Positions 54,645 to 61,483 of a stretch of 64,000 bases of DNA are shown one piece after another (position 1 is the first letter of the stretch; every line of letters begins with the position of its first letter). The notes under the pieces were generated by a model. The model was not told the DNA's origin. It did not search any database and saw only the letters and a list, made by a program, of their open reading frames with translations. The position numbers and the translations under genes were made by a program. The stretch lies in contig NZ_SRZY01000030.1 of the NCBI RefSeq assembly GCF_006476045.1, positions 1 through 64,000 of the forward strand, in the 5' to 3' direction. This DNA comes from Sphingobacterium lumbrici (lineage in GTDB: Bacteria > Bacteroidota > Bacteroidia > Sphingobacteriales > Sphingobacteriaceae).

Positions 54645-57023
54645 TTATTTACCCGTACTCATTGATGGAGGAGGCGTTTTTATTCCCCATCTGGTATTGG
54701 CATTCGCCCCCATATCAAAAATTAAGGTTCCCCCATCTGTTAATTTTTTACGGTCGACCCAGGCATTGTCTACATTTTTTCCGTTAAAAGAAGCCGATTG
54801 GATATACATATTTCCCTTCGAATTGTTGTTGGCTTGAATAACCAGCTCATTGCCTTTATAATATTTCTTATCTAATTTAATGGTTATTTTATCAAATAGC
54901 GGGCTTCCAAATTGGAATGTCGGGTTCATGGCTGCATGCCCCTGCACATCAAACAATCCCATCGATGCCATCACAAACCAAGCTCCCAATTGACCTTGAT
55001 CTTCATCCTGACCAAATCCATAACCATGCAGTGGTTCAGCGCCATAGAACTCATCGCAAATGGTGCGCGACCATTTTTGCGTCAACCAGGGTTTTCCAGA
55101 ATAATTAAACAAGAAAGGCTGGTGTAAACAAGGTTGATTGCCATGATTATACAATTTTTCCAATCCTGAAAAACTATCAATGTCTTTTCCTCCGCCAAAT
55201 GTTGACTTTTGGCTTTCATCAAAGGTCGTTTCCAGGCGCTTGTTGAATAATTCCAAGCCCATTGCGTTGATTAATCCCGCCGGGTCTTGCGGTACATACC
55301 ACGTATATTGGTAAGCATTTGCTTCCTGGAATCCTTCCCAAGCTTTCATTGGGTTAAAATTCTCGATGAATTCACCATTTGGATAGCGTGGTCGAATGAA
55401 TTTAGTTTCGGGATCAAAAAGATTTTTCCAATTCCCGGCCTGTTTCATTAGTCTTTCGTAATCCTCATTTTTGCCCAACGCTTTTGCAAATTGAGAAACA
55501 CCATAAGAAGTATAAGCAAATTCGACCGTGTGCGATGCCCCGAAGTTGAATTTCCATCCGTTTGATATAATGGTATCTTGAAAAGGGATATATCCATCGT
55601 TCACAAAATACCTCAAATCGTATTTTCCCGAACCGAAAGGACGATCTTCATATCCTGTTTCATTTTTATAAGCAATATGGTATGCTTCTTCCACATCAAA
55701 ATCACGGATCCCACTGTTATAAGTCGCAGCGATCATCAAACCGAAACAGTTTGTTTGAACCCCATTTGCATTTGCTCCGGCTGCGACCCCATCATGTAGC
55801 CAACCGGTTTCTTTTGCAAAATCGAGATTCGATTGAATATATTCACTCAAATAATCAGGATACGCCAAGGCCCAAAGCTGGCCCAAATTCCAAAATCCGC
55901 CCCAAATTCCATCTGTGTTGTAATGATTGTATGTTGGTTTTCCGTTTACATCCAAAGGAATATACCCTATCGTTCCATCGTGTCTTGGATAACTTCCATT
56001 CACATCACTCGCTAAGCCACGACCTAAAAGAGCATGGTACAAACCCGTATAAAATTTCACCTTATTGATACTATCCTGAGTTTCCACTTTGATCCTTCCC
56101 AATTTCTCATTCCATTTTTGATGCGCTGCTGCTTTTACCACATCAAAAGTTTGCCCTTCGGTTTCGGTTTTTAAATTCAGCTTTGCATTTTCGATACTCG
56201 TATACGAAAGCCCCACCTGCATTTCAACAATTTCTCCTTGTTTAGTCGCAAAGTTAACATACATACCGTTTCCGATACCTTTAGTTTCAGCCTGATTGTC
56301 GAAAGCTTTATCCTCCACAAAAGCGCCGTACGATTCAGGTATTTTGTTCATCCTAATCACAAAATACATTTTCACACGTTTTTCGGGATCACAAAATTTC
56401 AGGTATTCGGGATAGGTTTCTATCGACCCTTCCAACATATTTTTGCCCGAAAACTTCATTATTGCTTCAGTTACCCCACTGCTTTCACCTTGACGATGGC
56501 CGATGTCGAAAATAATACGTGATTCTTTTGATTCAGGGAAAGTATATCGATGAAAACCAACTCTTTCAGTAGCCGTTAATTCGGCTTTGATACCGTATTC
56601 CTTTAGAAAAACTGAATAATAACCAGGCTCGGCATGTTCGTCTTTTTTGTCAAAAGCAGCACGATAACCCGTTTCCGGATTTTCTAACGTTCCCGGAGTA
56701 GTTTGCAATTGACCCGTAATTGGCATAGCGACCAATCCGCCTATTTGGAATTCGTGAAAGTGACCAAAACCTTCAATTGAGTTATGGCGATCGTCATAAC
56801 CACAAGGTGTCCAGCTACCGCCACTTCCATAAGCATTGGTATGCGGAGCCAATTTAGCCATCCCAAAAGGCAAGGAAGCCGGTGTATAAAAAAACCAACG
56901 GCCGTGCACCGAACCAATTTGCGGATCTACCCATGCAGATGGCGTAAAAGAATCAGTTTTTTCCGGAGCTGTACATGCAATAGTCAGCATTAGCACCACA
57001 ATTTTAAAATATACTTTTTTCAT
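54645..57023 (-). CDS. GH92-family alpha-mannosidase, lipoprotein
   Basis: GH92 enzymes are calcium-dependent exo-alpha-mannosidases acting on N-glycans and related mannans. The 792-residue protein has a lipobox with C17 (MLTIAC). The N-terminal beta-sandwich begins WVDPQIGSVHGRWFFYTPA; the catalytic part contains HYNTDGIWGGFWNLGQ, PQDPAGLINAMG, and GFGQDEDQGQLGAWFVMASMG, which includes the conserved acidic cluster. Its signal-peptide coding region looks closely related to that of the GH3 gene. Immediately upstream lies a decayed fragment of a GH3 gene. Confidence 0.92.
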   Translation of the reverse strand: MKKVYFKIVVLMLTIACTAPEKTDSFTPSAWVDPQIGSVHGRWFFYTPASLPFGMAKLAPHTNAYGSGGSWTPCGYDDRHNSIEGFGHFHEFQIGGLVAMPITGQLQTTPGTLENPETGYRAAFDKKDEHAEPGYYSVFLKEYGIKAELTATERVGFHRYTFPESKESRIIFDIGHRQGESSGVTEAIMKFSGKNMLEGSIETYPEYLKFCDPEKRVKMYFVIRMNKIPESYGAFVEDKAFDNQAETKGIGNGMYVNFATKQGEIVEMQVGLSYTSIENAKLNLKTETEGQTFDVVKAAAHQKWNEKLGRIKVETQDSINKVKFYTGLYHALLGRGLASDVNGSYPRHDGTIGYIPLDVNGKPTYNHYNTDGIWGGFWNLGQLWALAYPDYLSEYIQSNLDFAKETGWLHDGVAAGANANGVQTNCFGLMIAATYNSGIRDFDVEEAYHIAYKNETGYEDRPFGSGKYDLRYFVNDGYIPFQDTIISNGWKFNFGASHTVEFAYTSYGVSQFAKALGKNEDYERLMKQAGNWKNLFDPETKFIRPRYPNGEFIENFNPMKAWEGFQEANAYQYTWYVPQDPAGLINAMGLELFNKRLETTFDESQKSTFGGGKDIDSFSGLEKLYNHGNQPCLHQPFLFNYSGKPWLTQKWSRTICDEFYGAEPLHGYGFGQDEDQGQLGAWFVMASMGLFDVQGHAAMNPTFQFGSPLFDKITIKLDKKYYKGNELVIQANNNSKGNMYIQSASFNGKNVDNAWVDRKKLTDGGTLIFDMGANANTRWGIKTPPPSMSTGK

Positions 57024-57028
57024 TTTTG

Positions 57029-57143
57029 AGTTTTATTTTAAGATCTACGAATCCAAGTTAGAAAAAGAAAATCACTATTTAACATTTGTAATGTTTCGGG
57101 TGTAATCGCAAATACAACTTCCTTTTCTTCACCTGCTTTCAAT
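57029..57143 (-). pseudogene. Decayed GH3 3' end plus spacer, duplicate of 58586-58798
   Basis: Bases 57072-57143 match the intact GH3 gene at 58727-58798 with 70 of 72 identical; 57029-57065 match the spacer after that gene at 58586-58622 with 37 of 37 identical. Six bases replace the 104 in between, so the copy has an internal deletion. Its left edge ends 3-5 bases before the GH92 start, its right edge abuts the stop codon of the DUF3863-like gene. Confidence 0.9.
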
Positions 57144-58580
57144 TCAGAACAACTCGGGATAATATTTTGCAATCAGTTGTCGATCCTCTTCGTTCAAGTC
57201 TTTCAGGGACACAGGAACATCTTGTGGGCGTAATCCCTTCTGATTTATCCGATTCATCAAACTCCAATCTTTTACCGGATGTTCGGGACTTGGATCAGCT
57301 GGTTCTGAAGCCGGAAGGTCGTATCGTGTAAAGTCGATCACCATTTCTGGCGTGTTTTTATGCCAGTTGCGCAGTAATGCCAACCTGAAACTTTTATTCA
57401 TAAACCAACGTATTTCTTCGTTGGCATAGGAGTTCCCAATACCTAGCCCTTTCTCTTCAAAACGATAATTCCATTTATCATTGTTCGGATATTGCTTCCG
57501 CCAAATCTCACCATACTCTCCGAATGTGATAAATTGAACATCCGGCCATCTTTGTTTCGTATCAACAACCCACTTTTCCATCGCTTGCATGATAAATTTA
57601 TCTCCCCTATCTTTTCGTTCAGGAGCTTTCACCAGCGAGGCCTCCCAAATATTTGGTATCCATCCAAAACCATTCAGTTCAAACCCACGATCGAAATGGA
57701 GAGATTGTGTATGCATAACGGAGTAATGACCCATTTCCAATCCAAGTTCACAGTAGCTTTCTATCGGCCCTACCCCACGTCTACTAGAAACCGCATTAAA
57801 AGGTGTAGTTCCCGCCATACCCCCACTCACTTTGGCACATAAGAAATCTACACTCCAACCATCCAAGTTAACGCAATCGATAAAATCAGCTTTGCTTTGG
57901 GCTGGTTTACAATAATGTTCCTTTGATGGATAATATGGATAACTAGGAGAACCATCTGCCCCTCCGGCATCAACTGCGTGTTGGCTCCATATTACTCCAT
58001 GTGCTACATGTATTTTTTCTACTTCAGCAAGATAGCGCAAACTTTCAGCCGACATAAATCCTCCAATTATGCATTTTGGACGGTATCCACGGCCCACAAA
58101 ATTGGTAATAATTCGTAATGCTTCTGTTATTTCTTGATTAACTCGCTGCCTAGGAAGGTACATTCCCGGGAAATAGCCTGGAAAATAGGTAACTTCATCA
58201 CCATATTTCTTTTGGCACTCAACCACATACTTTCTAATATCTACATAATTAGCACGTTTATCTTCCAATGCGTTAAGGGTAAAGCCCCATGTAAGGCGTC
58301 CATTAGGATTATTCTTTGCAAAAGCTTCACGCATACTACGAACGACATCCAATGTGTGAATAGCCGATTCGTCATCGGGAAGCAATTTAACATCTCTTGA
58401 AACTTCCCATGGCGTAGTACGGATCATAATGCAGAGTGTTACAAATCTACCCCCCATTAATGGCTGTACAGATAAAAAAGGTAGAGGTTCATTGGCTGCC
58501 AATAAATTATTTCCCACTGATGAGGCCATTAATCCTGCCGATGCTAGCAGTGAATTCATAATAAATTTACGTCGTTCCAT
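57144..58580 (-). CDS. DUF3863-like exported protein of a glycan locus
   Basis: The 478-residue protein begins with a twin-arginine-type leader (MERRKFI...LLAS-AGLMASS). I believe it belongs to the family Pfam lists as DUF3863/DUF3864, found in Bacteroidota polysaccharide loci, based on remembered features, not on a search. The central part (VTYFPGYFPGMYLPRQRVNQ, IGGFMSAESLRYLAEVEKIHVAHGVIWSQH) suggests an alpha/beta barrel of the deacetylase/mannosidase type. Its substrate is unknown, but neighbours point to a mannose- or xylose-containing glycan. A decayed copy of its 3' end lies at 61331-61472. The shared spacer of 37 bases ends about five bases before its start. Confidence 0.65.
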   Translation of the reverse strand: MERRKFIMNSLLASAGLMASSVGNNLLAANEPLPFLSVQPLMGGRFVTLCIMIRTTPWEVSRDVKLLPDDESAIHTLDVVRSMREAFAKNNPNGRLTWGFTLNALEDKRANYVDIRKYVVECQKKYGDEVTYFPGYFPGMYLPRQRVNQEITEALRIITNFVGRGYRPKCIIGGFMSAESLRYLAEVEKIHVAHGVIWSQHAVDAGGADGSPSYPYYPSKEHYCKPAQSKADFIDCVNLDGWSVDFLCAKVSGGMAGTTPFNAVSSRRGVGPIESYCELGLEMGHYSVMHTQSLHFDRGFELNGFGWIPNIWEASLVKAPERKDRGDKFIMQAMEKWVVDTKQRWPDVQFITFGEYGEIWRKQYPNNDKWNYRFEEKGLGIGNSYANEEIRWFMNKSFRLALLRNWHKNTPEMVIDFTRYDLPASEPADPSPEHPVKDWSLMNRINQKGLRPQDVPVSLKDLNEEDRQLIAKYYPELF

Positions 58581-58585
58581 ATTAA

Positions 58586-58622
58586 AGTTTTATTTTAAGA
58601 TCTACGAATCCAAGTTAGAAAA
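58586..58622. repeat. Direct repeat before DUF3863-like gene (partner 57029-57065)
   Basis: Thirty-seven bases are identical to the spacer before GH92. In both places the repeat lies between a GH3 3' end and a start codon, a few bases from the ATG, so it may carry translation signals, but its main meaning is as a duplication scar. Confidence 0.9.
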
Positions 58623-58629
58623 TGAAAGA

Positions 58630-61314
58630 CTATTCAACAACAGTCACTATATCTCTTAGCCTGATATCTTTTGATGAAGCGCCAATCATTATTCTGAATT
58701 CTCCCGGTTCAACTACCCATTTCATTTCACTATTTAACATTTGTAATGTTTCGGGCGTAATCGCAAATGCAACTTCCTTTTCTTCACCTGCTTTCAATGA
58801 AACCCGCTGAAAACCTTTTAATTGTTTAATTGGCTGCGCTATCGAGGAAAGCAAATCTCTAACATACAATTGCACTACTTCGTCGCCATCACGGGAACTT
58901 GTATTTTTAACCGTGCAATAAACCATTGTAGAATCCCCTTTATCAAATTGCTTCTTCTCAAATCTTAAATTACTGTATTCAAAACTGGAGTAACTCAGTC
59001 CGAAACCAAAAGGGAATAAAGGCTGTCCATTAAGGTTCACATAGTCATCCGTTCGACCTGTTGGCTTGTGATTGTACACCAACGGTAACTGCCCTTCGAA
59101 TACCGGGAAAGTAATAGGGAGACGACCTGCCGGGTTATAATCTCCAAATAATACATTGGCTACAGCATGCCCGCCATCTTCTCCGGGATACCAAGCATTC
59201 AAAACCGAAGAAACATTATTTATCCACTTAGACATCGTAATTGCGCTTCCCCCAATTAAAACCACCACTACGGGCTTTCCTGTTGCAGCAACCTGATTAA
59301 TCATTTCTTCCTGATGCCCCGGTAAATTCAGATACGCTCTATCAAATGATTCTCCTTCTTCAATACCCGCGACAATAACAGCGACATCGGCATTTTTGGC
59401 TGCAGCTACCGCTTCATCAATTTTTTTCTGCCATTCATTGGTAACACCAATGTTCCACACCAGTTTGAATTTTGCATATCCCTGAGATTCAAAAAACTCA
59501 ATTCTTATATCATACAGTTTATCTTTTTCGAAATAATAATCAGCTAATTGGGTGGTAAACGTTTGGCTTTTCCAATTATCAATAATTAATTTTCCATTCA
59601 TAAAAAGTCTATAGCCATCATTTCCTTCTATCCCAATTTTAAATGTCCCGGTAGCAGGTGATTTTATTTTCCCGGTCCATTTCACTGAATAAAAATCATA
59701 ATTAATGGCAGGATCCGGACCATATAATGTCCATCCAAAATCTATTGCATTATCAATTCGTGTAATTATCGGCTTTCCTGTTAATTGAACATTATTAAAA
59801 TACTCTCCCAGTAAACCATTTGATTTTTCACCATTTACGGTAGCAAATAGATTCGCTGAAGGCACTGTCACCCATTCCGGAGTGCTACGTCCGCAACCAT
59901 CTGTATAAGATACGTTAGCAGATTTGACTAGTTTATTTCTAATCCCTTCAAGAATATTCACTTTCCCGTTACCCTCGCCACTGTATCCTCCCAGCCTGGC
60001 CTCTACAGCATCCGTACCTATAACAGCAATAGATTCTATTGCTTTATTAAGTGGTAGTATATTGTTTTTATTTTTCAACAATACCATCCCTTTTTGGGCA
60101 GCTTCCCTAGCTAATAGTTTATGATTGGGATTCCCGTTCCATTTGTTTACTTCTTCCTCCTTAGTATAAGGATTTTCAAAAAGTCCCAACTCAAATTTCA
60201 ATCTTAATACCCTGGCAAGCGCCTCGTCCATCGTTTTATCAGCTATTCTGCCATCCAAAAAAGGAGGTTGAAATAGCTGGTAATGTTCATAGTGACTTTG
60301 AAAAATAACATCCAATCCATTATTCATCGCATTAGCCGAGGCATCCGGATAATCGTTGGCGGTATAATGTAATACATTGGCTCCACCTACGGCATTTGCA
60401 TCCGAGATAATAAAACCCGAAAAATTCATCTCCTTTTTCAACTTTTCGTTCAACAACCAATTATTTGCTGAACACGGACTCCCACCAATACTGTTATAAG
60501 AGGTCATTACACTTCGACTCCCACCTCGCGTAAAACAAGCTTTGAAAGGCGGAAAATAGATTTCTTCTAAGATTCTTTCATTCAAATCTATAGGATAACT
60601 ATCCCTGCCTCCATCACCACTATTCGCTAAAAAATGTTTGGGTGTGGTAATCACTCCCATTTTTTCGAACGAGGAAACGAAAGCAACGCCCATTTCAGCA
60701 CTCAAAAAAGGATCTTCTCCATAAGTTTCTTCAACGCGTCCCCAACGCACATCGGTTGCAACATTAACAACAGGAGATAATATCTGGCGAATCCCACGAC
60801 TTTTCGTTTCCAATGCAATTGCGGTAGACACCCGTTCCATTAGAGGAACATCCCAACTTGATGCCAGTGCAATAGATTGAGGGAATATTGTAGCACCATC
60901 TCTCACTAAACCATGTAACGCCTCATCAAAAGCAATAATTGGTATACCAAGTCTTGTTTCTTCGACAAAATATTTTTGAATACTATTAATCAGCTTGACG
61001 GTTTCTTGGGCATTTCCGGCAGCGCTATAATCTAATATTTGTGCGCCCCCGTCAGCTCCACCTTTTGCACTTACCTGAAGCCCGAATATGCCGTTTTTAT
61101 ATCTCTCTTTCCCATCCGTCAAATCTCCCGGCACCATAAAGAGCTGCCAGAATTTTTCTTCCGGAGTCATTATGGAAATAAGATCCTTAACCCTTTCTTC
61201 AACGGATAGTTTTGGATTTTTATACTTCGGGATACCGGAGGAATTATTTTTCACTTGTGCTGTACCGGCAAAAGCAAGCATTAACAACACAATTTTAAAA
61301 CATATTATTTTCAT
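58630..61314 (-). CDS. GH3-family beta-glycosidase with PA14 domain
   Basis: The 894-residue exported enzyme removes terminal beta-linked sugars (glucose or xylose) from oligosaccharides. After a signal peptide (1-19) come the GH3 N-domain (about 35-350) with KHFLAN (226-231) and the nucleophile D305 in GFIISDANAV, a C-domain split by an inserted PA14 carbohydrate-binding domain (about 475-610, GLLGEYFNNVQL, NDGYRLFMNGKLIIDNW), and a fibronectin-III-like C-terminal domain. The inserted PA14 is typical of some Bacteroidota GH3 enzymes. It is the intact member of a duplicated pair; a decayed copy of its 3' end lies at 57072-57143. Confidence 0.93.
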   Translation of the reverse strand: MKIICFKIVLLMLAFAGTAQVKNNSSGIPKYKNPKLSVEERVKDLISIMTPEEKFWQLFMVPGDLTDGKERYKNGIFGLQVSAKGGADGGAQILDYSAAGNAQETVKLINSIQKYFVEETRLGIPIIAFDEALHGLVRDGATIFPQSIALASSWDVPLMERVSTAIALETKSRGIRQILSPVVNVATDVRWGRVEETYGEDPFLSAEMGVAFVSSFEKMGVITTPKHFLANSGDGGRDSYPIDLNERILEEIYFPPFKACFTRGGSRSVMTSYNSIGGSPCSANNWLLNEKLKKEMNFSGFIISDANAVGGANVLHYTANDYPDASANAMNNGLDVIFQSHYEHYQLFQPPFLDGRIADKTMDEALARVLRLKFELGLFENPYTKEEEVNKWNGNPNHKLLAREAAQKGMVLLKNKNNILPLNKAIESIAVIGTDAVEARLGGYSGEGNGKVNILEGIRNKLVKSANVSYTDGCGRSTPEWVTVPSANLFATVNGEKSNGLLGEYFNNVQLTGKPIITRIDNAIDFGWTLYGPDPAINYDFYSVKWTGKIKSPATGTFKIGIEGNDGYRLFMNGKLIIDNWKSQTFTTQLADYYFEKDKLYDIRIEFFESQGYAKFKLVWNIGVTNEWQKKIDEAVAAAKNADVAVIVAGIEEGESFDRAYLNLPGHQEEMINQVAATGKPVVVVLIGGSAITMSKWINNVSSVLNAWYPGEDGGHAVANVLFGDYNPAGRLPITFPVFEGQLPLVYNHKPTGRTDDYVNLNGQPLFPFGFGLSYSSFEYSNLRFEKKQFDKGDSTMVYCTVKNTSSRDGDEVVQLYVRDLLSSIAQPIKQLKGFQRVSLKAGEEKEVAFAITPETLQMLNSEMKWVVEPGEFRIMIGASSKDIRLRDIVTVVE

Positions 61315-61330
61315 TTTTATGCGTCTTAAT

Positions 61331-61472
61331 TTACCCGATTCATCAAACTCCGATCTTTTACCCGATACTCCGGACTCAGATCAGCAGGTACTATAGCCTG
61401 AAGAACGACATATCGCGTCAAAGTCAACCACCTTTTCGGAAGTGTTTTTATACCCATTCGGCGACAATGCCT
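61331..61472 (-). pseudogene. Decayed 3' end of a second DUF3863-like gene
   Basis: The minus strand here aligns with the DUF3863-like gene at about 57243-57387. Conserved words include GTAAAAGAT, GGAGTTTGATGAATCGG and TATAAAAACAC, and the translated remnant reads YKNTSEKVVDF where the intact gene has HKNTPEMVIDF. A base is inserted after TTT of that codon run and stops follow, so it is not functional. It ends about 15-20 bases before the GH3 start. Confidence 0.85.
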
Positions 61473-61483
61473 CTCCTCAACAT

